NCBI GenBank assembly: GCA_035048485.1
Contig: CM068592.1
Span: 33,212,501 to 33,276,500 of the forward strand
DNA: 64,000 nt
Reading direction: 5' to 3'
Source: Pteria penguin
Taxonomy: Eukaryota; Mollusca; Bivalvia; Pterioida; Pteriidae
Positions 32,561 to 43,345 of this stretch are shown here, one piece after another (the stretch's first letter is position 1; every line of letters begins with the position of its first letter). The translations under genes and the position numbers were made by a program. The notes beneath the pieces are model-generated. The model ran no database searches, had not been told where the DNA came from, and saw nothing but the letters and a program-made list of their open reading frames with translations.

Positions 32561-33380
32561 TACTTTAAAGAAAAAAAGAGAAGTTACTGGCTCAGTTATG
32601 TGGCAGAAGTCAGCATGGAGCTATACAATACATGAATATACATAATATACTAACACATATAACACATTACAAAGATATTTGATTGTAGTGCAATTACGAA
32701 ACCGACTTAGGACGGTCATTTAATTTGACAAAAGCCAAACAAATGGTGTGGTTAACCGGTTTACCGGCCCACCTTTCCACTCACCGTAACAGCAGAACAA
32801 TCAAAGGACGTACGTTTAAAAATGTATAAATAATCCTCCATGTAAAGAACAAGGGTCAACAGGTATCGCATATTGAGAGGTCATAAAAATATAAACACGT
32901 TAAGTTATTGTAAAACACATAATGATATAAAAATATATGAGACATCAACATGATAAACCGTGCTCTGCCAGTCTGACAGCGAGCTAAGACCCTAGAGTCT
33001 GTAGGAGTTCCGACTAACAGTCAGAGGGGACGAGGTTCAGGACCATGTTTGGACAAGGTCCGGCGTGCAACGTTCAAGTAAAAGTCTGCATAAGGCTGTA
33101 GAGGGGCCAAATAGAAGACCTATAGTCTTTTTGATGATCTCAGTGCCTTATTGTCTATTTAGAAGACGTTTGACTATTTTATTACATGATAAAATAACCT
33201 TATCGGAACATTTTACTTTCCTTAGTTTATATACGAGATCACCGTAAAAATTAGGATGGGAAATTCCATTGGATAAATAGTGTTGAAAAGAAATATTTCC
33301 AAATAGAGATAGAAGTTCTGAATAAGATCTGAAGAATGACTAGCGAAAGGTATTTCATCGATTAGGCTCATTACATCCCA
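32560..33380 (-). mobile_element. PLE-B copy inserted in Gmr1-like integrase
   Basis: Minus-strand, 5'-truncated. It begins (33.38-33.10 kb) with the C-terminal end of a Penelope-like RT: FNTIYPMEFP, NKIVKRLL-like and GPSTAL-like blocks, the last at ~33.09 kb, ending at a CTLT-type terminus. The family's ~540-bp 3' noncoding region follows: GAACCTCGTCCCCTCTGACT, GAGCACGGTTTATCATG, GGATTATTTATAC, AACCGGTTAACCAC and ACTGAGCCAGTAACTTCTC. Integrase sequence resumes on both sides, and roughly 45 integrase codons are missing at the junction. Confidence 0.8.
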
Positions 33381-33690
33381 CCTACTACGACTCGCTACTC
33401 CTCACCTGGAGATGCATCTGGAGGTCGCTACTTCCGCATCAAACATTCTGCAATATTGTCCGCCTCGTCTTATTAAGCTCGATGATATCTGGATCCTTAT
33501 GCTGTTCAGCAAGCATCTGCTCATGGGTTACAGTACTTTGACCTACGTTGAGCTGCATAGGTTTGTCAGGAAGGGAACAATTATTTAGGTTCACAGGTAA
33601 CTTGCTGCCATGTCTTTTAACAAAGGATATGTCACTGAGGTCAATGTCAGTTCAATGTCAGAACAAGCTGGGATCGACAATTGACTTTGG
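33381..33690 (-). pseudogene. Gmr1-like integrase N-terminal remnant and upstream linker
   Basis: Minus-strand blocks TVTHEQMLAEQHKDPDI and then CLMRK.RPPDASPGEE precede the insertion. Such blocks lie just upstream of the integrase zinc finger in this class of elements. Stops are present. Confidence 0.6.
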
Positions 33691-33840
33691 CGCTTATTCC
33701 TCACGGGCACCTGGTTTCACCTCGATTTTATTGGGTATCCCGTTAATCTGAATATGACACTTTACACGATATTTTCTTTTATTCCATGGACTTTGCGATA
33801 TGGTTTACCTTTCGGTACGTCTTCGTTTTTTACTTTCAGC
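33690..33840 (+). repeat. Repeat family D fragment between protease and integrase remnants
   Basis: Contains CGGGCACCTGGTTTCACCTC, TACACGATATTTTCTTTTAT and GGTTTACCTTTCGGTACGTC, matching 51.2-51.36 kb. It interrupts the linker between protease and integrase. Confidence 0.75.
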
Positions 33841-33869
33841 CTTCGTCTGCTTTTTCTCCGTCATGGTCT

Positions 33870-34190
33870 TTGTAACAGCACAGGGCACAGGTATAAATCT
33901 TGGTCCCCAGGAACTGTCTTATCAACCGGCACAAGTTATTCACTAACAATGGGATCCGCCACCACTTTGCCGCCAGCTAGATTGGTACCTAGCAACATAG
34001 AAACGCCCTGGACTTGAGGAGTAGGTCGCACACTTACGATAACTGGTCCAGTGATTAAATTCAAATTTAAACACTATGAAGGGAACATTAATGAGGCCTA
34101 TCTCCACAACCTGTACCAAAAACGAATTACCAACAAAAGTCTGCTCAGACAGAGGTAAAACACCCTCTAACAACAAAGTATGGACAACAC
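33870..34190 (-). pseudogene. Retropepsin-type protease remnant of Gmr1-like element
   Basis: The minus-strand frame reads PVKILRNTGVVHTLLLEGVL and then LPLSEQTFVGNSFLVQVVE, with an LGTNLAGGKVVADPIV block after a frameshift. The active-site triad that should read DTG is NTG, so the catalytic Asp is lost. Family members normally cleave the Gag-Pol polyprotein. A poly-G run (34217-34231) lies just 5' of it. Confidence 0.75.
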
Positions 34191-34199
34191 CAGTATTTC

Positions 34200-35015
34200 G
34201 TAAAATCTTAACAGGTTGGGAGGGGGGGGGGGGGAGCGGCTAGACCAACTACGTAAAACAAATCCCTCGGACAAAAAGGCTTATAATCCTCCATAAAATC
34301 AATAGAACTGGACTTATGACCCTGAACATCAGGTTTTTCACAGCTATCTAAAGTAAGGGGGTTCCTATCATTTTTCACAGCAGCACAAGCATGGGGAATT
34401 TTTTCTCTGACTCATTCTTCCTCTTAAGTTTAAAGCAATCAGCCACAAGATAACCTTTTTTACAGTAAGCACAAGTAAGAGTTGATCCTACGGGACCATC
34501 AGACTTCTTACTGGAACTAAACTGGGGAATTGGCTCAGCACTATCATTCTCTTGACTACTTTCAATACATTGCCTTTCTTTCAGTGTTATTTACAGTCTG
34601 AATATTTTGACAAAAAAGCAATGTTCATGAATAAGAGCATAAGTATCTCATCAAACTGTTGCTTCGTTTAAAGTTTGTACACTTATATCATGTAAATGAT
34701 TTCTCAAATCTTGAAGCACACATTTCCTATATTCTTCTACTTACATAAATTTTCTCAGATTTTTAATATTTTTTTATCTTAAGTATTTTTCAAACAAATC
34801 CTCTTTTTCTCTAGCAAACTCTGCATGAGTCTAACTGTCAAATTTCTTGTAATTTCTAAATTTTACTCTGTAAGCCGCAGGTACCAATTCATGAACTTTC
34901 AAAATGGCCTCTTTCACCTAAGTATATCAGAACTATCGGCTACACAAAAAGCTGAATCAAATTCAGCGGCCTTATCAACGAGTACACTTTGTAACTTCGT
35001 AAGCCAAACCTGATG
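34200..35015 (-). pseudogene. Gag remnant: SCAN-like capsid and zinc knuckle
   Basis: From 35.0 kb down, minus-strand blocks include WLTKLQSVLVDKAAEF, ILKVHELVPAAYRVKFRNYK, FDSQTHAEFAREKEDLFEKY, VEEYRKCVLQDLRNHLHD and VQTLNEATV. This is the capsid C-terminal domain type of Gmr1-like elements, from which vertebrate SCAN domains are thought to derive. A degenerate CCHC knuckle, CAYCKKGYLVADC, is at 34436-34473; it has Tyr where His is expected and is one residue short. The 5' end of gag is missing: homology stops near 35015 where an inverted LTR begins. Confidence 0.8.
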
Positions 35016-35022
35016 GATTTTC

Positions 35023-35523
35023 TGTCTCTTAAGTACTAGAAAGTTCTGTAATTGTACGTTATATAACTTGTTTACTTCCATAATAATTTGTGAATGTTCT
35101 TGCAAGTTCTTATGAATCTAGATGTTCTATATTGGAAATCACTTGAATATCATAGAAACTAGAAATGTCTAGAAATTATGAAAATGTATATAAGTCATAA
35201 TCAGTGACATTTCGGGAGCAATGAACTACATAACCTGTCTACGTATATACTGGGGATTGATCGAGTTTATTGACTGCTTGACTTGGATTGTATCAAACTG
35301 CCTGTGAACTTATACACTTGACACTTTATTCCTATTATAAATAATGCACGTAATACGGAATTGAGCGTTCCGGAATTGTCACCAACGTACACATTCATCG
35401 GACTATGTAGTTGTAAGTTTTATCTGTAATTTCCTTATTTCTTCTAATTTCTAAATAAATTGTTAAATGTTTAGAATCTTCATGAATTTAGTTGGCTTTA
35501 CCAAAGGGTCCATTTCTGACCAT
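35023..35523 (+). repeat. Inverted LTR copy of Gmr1-like element
   Basis: Starts TGTCTCTTAAGTACTAG (35023) and ends ...TTTCTGACCA (35523), about 501 bp. It contains GTATATAAG (35187) and AATAAA (35454) in plus-strand order. It is the same sequence as the left LTR but in the opposite orientation, facing away from the gag remnant it touches. In a normal element both LTRs would point the same way. Confidence 0.85.
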
Positions 35524-38229
35524 AGCACTACAATAAATAATATACAAACTACGGATCTCTGGGTTCAAATGTCTCTATCAGGTCATCTCATCGAGTTCAA
35601 TCTTAATCAAACAGCTTCCCCTGTGGCAGTTTGACTCTGGAATTATGGCAAAAGAAAAAAGTATTTATTGGACCCCCTCTACAACCTTTACTAAGAAGTC
35701 AAAGCATTGTAATTAACGCCAGTCGTCATTGGCTGATCTAAGATACGGGGACAGGGACTACTATTTCAATGTTTCAGGAGCTCTGATTGGAACAATCGAT
35801 GAATAAAGATTAAAGATTAAGGTAGATTACCTATGGTAAACTGTTAAAATTCTGAGAGAAGAGATAATGTCAAACATTTTGATATATGGAATATATAAAC
35901 TAATATGTAGACAGTTGTGTAAATTTTGCTGGAAGTTTGGTAATTCAACAAGGGACCCTATGGGAAAAGGAATTACTATGCTTTAACCAAGAAGACACCA
36001 AGGACTATGTATAAATGTATCACAGAAGATAAAGTCCGGAACCCCGTTACCTCAAACAGTTTGTTTGGATTCCTACAGAACATGGATCTAAGCTTGCTTT
36101 TCGACGGACATCGAACGCATCGCTAATATCGATATCAATTCATATTTATAATGTAAAAAAATTATTCCATAATACTGTTTGTGCTCACTTTTAGACGACA
36201 CATCTACCCGAGAAATATGTTCAGCCTTGTTCTCTGATTAGAGGATAGTTTATGAATTTATAAATGTCTTTTCTTTGATTATATTGTTTTTGTGGTCACT
36301 GTGAAGGAGAGACTTCAAGACGGTTAACCATTGAAAATGAGTAACAATTATCGCTTCAACTGACCATGCTAATTCTGTATCGCACCTGTAATACATCGAA
36401 AATTTTTGTAATCTGTGCATGCCCGTGGCGATTTTTGACATATAGCAGGTTACTTTGTGTGCCATTTGTATCCTTTATTGAATAAAAACATGCTCAAAAC
36501 ACAACGAATAAAGTTAGCGTTTGAAAAAGCTGTAGGATCCTGTGAATACGACTGACCCGGACTGTCAACTGTAATAACCACATATTGTCCAACATTAATT
36601 ACGCGGCAAAAATTTGCCTTCAGTTGTAAACAGTTTCTATTGCGATGCCAAAAATGGAGAAATCCAGTATGTTTGTTATGTAAACTAATTTTTGAGATGC
36701 AGAGTTATGCCTATGTGAAATACTGCTATTTCGTTATATTTTGCATTTATTACTTTAAGTTGAATTACGACTCACAACCCCTCCACCTCGTATTAGAGAT
36801 ATTTTCAGGGAATGACGTTCCATAAACACCATTAAGGCAAAAAATTGGGGGTTTTTTTCATGTAACACAGCTAAAAGATTTGGGTCGGTCGCTTTTGAGA
36901 TTTTTATAAAGAATTTTAATGCATCACAATGCATAATGCAAAGTATAACATCAACTGTTATATATCAAATTTTTATATTATCACCCTGCAGGATAAAATT
37001 AGAACACTTCTTGAAGCTGCCAATTTGATTTGAAATTCATTCAAATGAGTCAATACTAATTATACCTCTTTTCTTCTCTCATTAAGTCAATAAAAGGTTT
37101 TGGGTAGGGGTTTTAAAAGAGGCTCGGTCGAGTTACGGGAAACAAACATATTTTTATTTGGCCTAATCAATTCAGATGTTCCGGTGCTACATATATTTCA
37201 ACTAACGCAAAATGTGAATGGTAAAAGATTTGGGTATTTGAAGATTTACAACTGTTTTTCCCGTTCATGTGCCCGAGCTATGGCCATACAACCACTTAAG
37301 ACTAAAGACTTAACGAGAAAATCCCAGAAATGAAAATTCATATACACTAGTTGTAATAAAGAGAGATAGATATAGAAGTTGCGAATGGGGGACCAGTGTA
37401 CCAGTCGTAAAGTAATTTGAGTCTACATAGGAAGAATAACAAAGTCGAGATATAATTCGGCTGCATGAATTTAGTTGTATGACAATGTTAGTTGTACGAT
37501 ATTCGAATAATTCTGCGTCATTTTTTATTTCTTGTTCCACTTTCCGTGTTTTATTTTCGTGTGGAATTTCTTCAAGTACATATGTTCCAATATATATTCC
37601 GATTTCAAAACATTTTCTACATGACATTTTGATCTATGTATTCATGTGTCTTGCTTGTAGAAAATACTCTCTCTCCGACAAATGGTCTCAGCAATGAAAT
37701 GATGACATGGACATATACTACGTAATCAATTGAAATTGAACACATTCCGCGAAAGCACTTTACTATGACCTGAATATCGTAAAATATCAGCTAACATTTA
37801 TTTTTTAGATCGTCTTCCACATTTAAAAAAGATCCAGAAGGCAATTTTATTCATTTACATTCTCTACACATGAAATTATAATTTCATTTAATGGATATAT
37901 CCTGTACAATAAGGATTATACTTTATTTTATCTGTTTTATAATTTGCTACTAAATTCTGATTTATCCTTGAACTATATTAATTTTCGAGAAGTTGATAAG
38001 GTAAATTTTACATGATTACCACAATATTTCCCCATGCAGTACGGAACGTGTGGATAGTTCGGCTGCAGAAATTTTGACTTAGCTGAAAAGAAGAAACAAG
38101 ATTTACTGATCCTTGGTCTCTCCACTAGTTTTCAGAACTCTAAGAACATGTATAGAGACAAGTTGTAGTGAACGCTACAATAATATTCAAACAAATAATT
38201 GTGATAAACGCTACTAGTTTGGATTTCCT
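35524..38229. other. AT-rich DNA, no gene seen
   Basis: Several 60-105-codon frames on both strands (36250-36465, 36640-36825, 37100-37333, 37310-37627) lack recognisable domains or signal peptides. A phrase GATTTGGGT(C/A) recurs at 36881 and 37228 with GGCTCGGTCG at 37121; it may be an unrecognised short repeat. Confidence 0.45.
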
Positions 38230-39165
38230 ATTGTAAATTTTCGTCTAATGGATGGTGATGTGCCTAGACTCCCATCATTTGGTATTTATAGGTCTTAGTT
38301 TGTTCGATTCGTCAGAGCCTACATTAAAGTTTGGTACTATCATACAAGAAATAATAAAAATAACGTTAAAACTTTTAAATAAGGGTTACAGGCACCATAA
38401 ACTTAGAAAAACCTTTGGAAAATATTTGGGTCTTATTCAGAATTTGATCATAATTCAGAAATGTTACCTTTCAACAATATGTATCAAATGGAAATTCCCT
38501 TCCTAATTTCGACGGTGATATACAAACTTTGGTGGGTCAAAGATTCCGATGATTTTATCTAGTAGGGTTCTAAAACAATGAAACGCCTCCCTCTTCGACT
38601 ATATGACCCGGGGATCATTAGAAAGTCTATAAGTATTGTATTGGGCCCTTCTTCAGCTTTATACAGACTTTTACTTTAACATCACAAGCTGACCAACATG
38701 TTGATATCAAATTATATATTTCATATCTTGGTCTTACTCTTACTATATGTTGTTTATATTTTTATTACTTTTCAACTCGAGAAAGTTGTTGATCTGTGCT
38801 CTCTGTATAAAGGAGTATTTATAAATTTTGACATGTATATCGTTTGAGTATGTTGTTTTTGTGGTGAGTGGGAAGATGGACCCATCCACCGATAAACTAC
38901 ACCAGTCAGATGATTTTCTCTTTTCTTTACTTTTGAATTTAACATAGTCAGACCTCTTTAATTCAATCTCGTTCATGTTAATGCTTACTAAGCATTGAAG
39001 TGGAGTATTTTCAGTCTGTTGCCCGTATAGATTTGTTCTGTTATGCGATTTAAATTTATGGTCCCTCGGAATGTTAGATAGGAACGAATGTCTTCTTACG
39101 ATGCATGATATGCATGTCATTGCAGCTACTATTGATAATTTACACATATCTCACGTTTTTGTTTC
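38230..39165 (+). mobile_element. PLE-B copy, RT C-terminus plus 3' noncoding region
   Basis: Plus-strand frame pieces GDVPRLPSF, KLLNKGYRHHKLRKTFGKY (to 38425), LYDPGIIRKS and LGPSSALYRLLL (~38.64 kb) form the C-terminal end of a Penelope-like RT. It aligns with ...AYGVFISQL...KLLNQGY in PLE-A. The ~500-bp noncoding tail follows (TTTTATTACTTTTCAACTCG, GGAGTATTTATAAATTTTGA, GTGGTGAGTGGGAAGATGGA). Frameshifts and stops are present and the catalytic core is absent. The 134-codon minus-strand frame at 38743-39147 is a shadow of this noncoding tail. Confidence 0.75.
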
Positions 39166-40017
39166 CTTGCACAATTTCATTATGTTACAGTCTACAGACT
39201 TCAATGAAACATTAATCAGATAAAATATATCCATGCCACGGCGCTGGTCAATCACTCATGGTGTGCTTTTTGGACTCAGCAATCTCTATAGATATACATG
39301 TAGTTTTTATATCAGTAATTTGAATCCTTTAACAAAATATATATGTTTAAAAATTGGTTTAAAGCTTCAATTAGATTAATATAAGTTAAATAATATGAGC
39401 ACTGATGTGGCATTTAACTTTAGTTCAAAAACTCTGCGTAAATATTCCATTTCAGTCTGGACACTTGGTTTTGGAGTTTCCTAAGAACGTAAACATGGAA
39501 TTTTCATTTTCATTTTCAATATTTTTCTCCAAGACCATCAACGGGCAATATGTATGTATGTATGACACTGTATATGTGACGTCAAAGTATAATTCCGTCA
39601 ATTCAGATATCTATATGGGTATAACAGATGCTGACAAGATGATGTAGAAATCCTCGATAGTTGCTGTTTCATAGGTTTTTCTTGTATACCTGATATCAGA
39701 TTTCAATCTTTTACAGTTTTCACTCACCGACTATCACCCATGTTTATCCTTGATAAAAAAGAAGTTATATTAGTGTTTGGTTTAAAAGTCCGAGGTCGTG
39801 TTACAAGTGAGTACTCCACTTTGCAACTAACTTTGAGTATTTGCTTATAAAGAAATACAAACCCTGAAAGAAAATTAACTTAGTACTCCTTTCTGATAGA
39901 GTACCATCTCGAACATAACAGATGAAACCAACTCAGCATTTTTAACATTTTATGAAAACAATGTGCGCCCAACAGCAAAAAAGAATACATATACGATTTA
40001 AACGTATGTATTTAATT
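39166..40017. other. AT-rich DNA, no gene seen
   Basis: The plus-strand frame at 39405-39647 (80 codons) has no recognisable domain. Confidence 0.5.
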
Positions 40018-40235
40018 ATAAGGAGCATATTTAAACCTTAAAGGGAATGAAGTCACGTGCCCAGAGAGGCTCAACATGGTCCTTCTTCTATTTACTAGAA
40101 ACACCCATCACATACGTCTAGTAGGAAAATGTCATAATCCAGGCTGTTAATGTGGGTAATGAGATGTCGTGTTGTGTGTAAGAACCTCGTAACGACCTTA
40201 GAATGTTATCCCATATGACCCTGTTGTTCTACCAT
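40018..40235 (-). repeat. Diverged PLE-A 3' end
   Basis: AAGTCACGTGCCCAGAGAGG, ACTAGAAACACCCATCACAT and AAGAACCTCGTAACGACCTT match the PLE-A 3' region (21.2-21.47 kb) in order on the same strand, with many substitutions. It represents an older insertion. Confidence 0.6.
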
Positions 40236-40610
40236 TCAAAGTTTATACTTTGCGGCAGTTTATGGTTATCGTGGACATTAATGGATCCCTGAAATCAACA
40301 ATCATGACTTTTATTGCTACACTTTGAGATTTTACATCCATTTTTCTTTAGTTCTATCTTGAGATAAATAAATGTCAAAGCGGCGTTGCGTGACATACAA
40401 CCTAGCAAAATACTAAACAAAAGACATTCACTATCAACAAGATCATATGTTGGAGTTATTATTCCTGGAGAAATATAAGTCCATCCCCACTTTATATCAT
40501 CACACGTATGGCTAAAAATAAGGAAGGTTATAAGAAATGTTGAAAGAATTTTTGAATTTCCCTGAAAAAGAAAGAAAAACAATCTGTGTTTGTGAAACAC
40601 TATTGTCCCG

Positions 40611-40749
40611 GTGGCACCAAAGTCCAAAAAGTCATTTTCAGCGTGAAGGTCATTTTCAAAGTAAAAAGGTCATTGACCTTGGTTTTGAGAGGGCTTCATT
40701 AGTTGAATTTGCATGTCAAATATGAAGTCTCTATCCTTCAGAGTTCAAA
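40611..40749 (-). repeat. Family E element, left part, split by PLE-A
   Basis: Antisense to 26.4-26.7 kb: TTTTCAGCGTGAAGGTCATT, AAGGTCATTGACCTT and CATATGAAG-like TGAAGTCTCTATCC. It ends with CTTCAGAGTTCAAA (40736-40749), the left copy of the PLE-A target duplication. The remainder of the element resumes at 43681. Confidence 0.8.
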
Positions 40750-41341
40750 TATTCTATACGGTATTGTGTGTTCACTCTGTGGGTTAATATATGTTGGAGA
40801 GACAAAGGGACAACTCCGTACAAGAGTATCAGGTCACAGGTCCAAAATGAATTGTGGCGGAAGCAAATTACTCTATCGCCACTTCAACCAGCCTGACCAC
40901 TCTACTTTCTCAATGAAAATTAGAATTATAGAAAAAATATATCACCCCACAAACAATGCCTATTTGAGCACTCCTTTTCGTCGGAAAAGAGAAGAATACT
41001 GGATAAGACGTCTCGGCACTGCTTTGCCCTATGGATGCAATGACAATATTAGTAGTATTGGTAACCTCACTAGTCTTGCGTGTCAATCAGTTAATGTATT
41101 CGGTTTATTCAACAAAAGCCAGAGGAGGCATCGAGGTCATGGTACACGCAAATACAACAAACCTGAAATACATAATATTTCCTTTGATGCTCTTTTGCCA
41201 TTAAAAAATAAAACTTTGGGCCTTCATCACATTCGTACAAAACTTTATTCTATTTCACTCAGAAAGTTACACGAGTTATACGTATCGTCCAGACACCGTA
41301 TATTTACTGATACAGTAAAAGCTCTGCAAAGTATAGACTAG
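40750..41341 (+). pseudogene. GIY-YIG endonuclease domain of PLE-A
   Basis: Open for ~197 codons within the element. It starts LYGIVCSLCGLIYVGETKGQ (GIY and YIG equivalents GIV...YVG), has the conserved Arg in TRVSGHRSK, then HFNQPDHS. The KREEYWIRRLGTALPYGCND block holds the likely catalytic Glu and the helix typical of PLE nucleases. The role is nicking target DNA to prime reverse transcription. A stop at 41341 separates it from the linker. It has no start codon within the element, since the first in-frame ATG (40703) lies in flanking repeat DNA. Confidence 0.88.
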
Positions 41342-41352
41342 ATGGCATTATT

Positions 41353-41760
41353 ATGGACATATCGACCGCTAGACATATTCGTCCCGTCAAGTCAGATATT
41401 TCTATCGAAAAATCTAATCGCCCTTTCATCAAAATTAAATTTGCAATTATAGGCATTGACTATTTAAATTTTGGCCAAATTTTAAATCATAAGTCTGTTT
41501 TAGAGAAAATACTTCCATATTTTAAAAAACAAAGATCCGCCATCTATTTCCCATAGCTACACACCATCAGTGCATCCAAAATTTATAATTACAAAGGGTT
41601 TCTACAGTGTCTTGATCTTAGCAACTCTGCATGCCATCCTCAACCGTGTGCATGTTCCTCATCTAATTTTGTATATACTCCTTGTGGCCATGTCATTACT
41701 GGTGATCTCGAAATTGTTAAAAATACTAAATTAAGAGAACTTTTTCTTAAAGGTCCAAAA
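41353..41760 (+). pseudogene. PLE-A linker with Cys/His cluster
   Basis: Frame pieces IEKSNRPFIKIKFA, NFGQILNHKSVLEKI and (41.57-41.71 kb) CLDLSNSACHPQPCACSSSN followed by TPCGHVITGDLEIVKN. The CHPQPCAC...CGH cluster is likely the zinc-binding motif lying between nuclease and RT in permuted PLEs. The stretch 41530-41575 is read in another frame, indicating two compensating 1-base changes. Confidence 0.7.
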
Positions 41761-43345
41761 TACAGAGAACCCAGATCATTCACATGGAGCCAAAATTTTG
41801 AGAATATTATGAACTGCTGCGAGGAATATGCCACACGATGGGCAAAAAGAGAGGAAGTACAGGTCGACACTCTTTCGGAATGGATAAAATCTATTGCAGT
41901 ACTGCTGAGATCAAAAATTAAAAAATTACAAGGTTCCGTAAACACCAGATTCGAATCTATTTTTAAAGATCCTGATGTTGTCAGAGAACTTACCTTCCTC
42001 CAAGAACATTATATCATTACACCAGCAGATAAAGCATCTAATAATTATACATTTACTTGTAAGAAATATTACTTTGACAGCCTAGTGAAAAAATTAGGAT
42101 TTAAATTCTGTGCACCGCTTCTGGCTGACATATTCCTTTACTCAAACGAACTTTTCGGTTTCGGAAGTTTTCGAGAATCATAAATCTCTCCTCAATACGT
42201 TTGGTATTGACATAAATAAATTAAATTTAGAACTTCCATATTTGTACTGCATTCCAAAAATGCACAAAAATCCTTGCAAACAACACTTTATCGCTGGTTC
42301 CTCGAAGTGTCAAAATCTGTATCGATGCTACTCACAAAAATATTATCAGAATTTAAATCTGGCCTTCATAGATATTGCGAAACAGTATATTCCAGAAGTG
42401 GAATTAATCAAATGTGGATCCTTAAAAATTCAAAAGAGTTGTTAGAACATCTAAAATCAAAAAAGTTTTACTAAAATTCACTCCATCAAGTCTTTTGACT
42501 TTTCGACTCTTTACACAACGATCCCTCATCAGAAATTAAAAGACAGATTAGCGGAAATTATTCAAAATGCATTTACTAGTGAAATCGGAAGTCGCAAATT
42601 CAAATATATAGTATTAGGCCACGATAAAACTTACTTTGTTAGGGAAAATTCTGATTCCAAAAATTAATACACTGAAACAGCTGTCATCAAGATGTTGAAC
42701 TTCCTTATCGATAACATTTTTGTGGTGTTTGGAGGTAAGGTTTTTCAACAAATTGTCGGCATTCCAATGGGCACTAACTGTGCTCCGCTTCTGGCTGACA
42801 TATTCCTTTACTCATACGAAGCTGAATTCATTCAGTCTTTGCTTTCGCAAGGAAAAAACAATTGGTTCTTGGTTTCAATTTTACTTACAGATATATAGAT
42901 GACTTGCTTTCAATTAATAACCCTTCATTCGCGGATTACCTTAGCATAATCTATCCAAGTGAACTGGAGGTCAAAGAAACCACAGGAAGTAGTAATTCTA
43001 CTTCGTATTTAGATATTATGTTGTCTTTCGATATTAATGGTCAATTGAACACCTCACTCTATGACAAACGTGACGATTTCCATTTCGCTATCACAAACTT
43101 TCCTTTCATAAGTAGGAACATTCCATCATCGCCCGCATACGGCGTATTCATATCTCAGTTAATATGTTATTCCAGAGCATGTTCAAATTACAATGACTTT
43201 GTTCTGAGGGCTAGGTGACTTTCAGTTAAGTTGCTCAACCAGGGTTATATATGTGCTAGACTAGCAACGTCACTGAGGAAGTTCTACCTTCGTTACGAGA
43301 CTCTTATTACTCCATATGATAATTCGTTATTCAGACTTTAAATAA
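41761..43345 (+). pseudogene. PLE-A reverse transcriptase, inactivated
   Basis: Matches the minus-strand copy (21381-23039) throughout. Lesions: a 30-bp segment replaced by 39 bp of ectopic RT sequence at 42108-42147; an extra A in an A-run near 42462; a stop where the other copy has GAA (42665); a deletion of about two bases near 42870 that shifts the frame; and a stop at 43216. Motif A (FDFSTLY, ~42.5 kb), the IPMGTNCAPLLADIF block (42762-42806) and the YIDD box (42892-42903) are still readable. It lies downstream of the nuclease and linker on the same strand. Confidence 0.88.

Larger units (their letters stand above)
29317..35523 (-). mobile_element. Gmr1-like LTR retrotransposon (Ty3/Gypsy class), decayed, with nested insertions
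   Basis: About 6.2 kb on the minus strand. Reading 5' to 3', remnants appear in this order: gag with SCAN-like capsid and zinc knuckle (35.01-34.2 kb), protease (34.19-33.87), integrase N-terminal part (33.45-33.38), integrase core to GPY/F motif (32.56-31.76), reverse transcriptase (31.31-30.75) and RNase H (30.56-30.17). Integrase before RT is not the standard Ty3/Gypsy order; it is the arrangement described for Gmr1-like elements. All domains carry stops or frameshifts. The left LTR is in the expected orientation, but the right LTR is inverted. Later insertions are PLE-A (29760-30000), PLE-B (32560-33380) and family D (33690-33840). Confidence 0.85.

Noticed and set aside
34914..35105. Minus-strand 63-codon ORF as an intact gag start
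   Set aside because: The first ~27 codons are inverted LTR sequence; only the part from VWLTKLQ onward is gag.
38743..39147. 134-codon minus-strand ORF as a host gene
   Set aside because: It lies antisense within the PLE-B 3' noncoding tail that recurs at several other loci, so it is a shadow frame.
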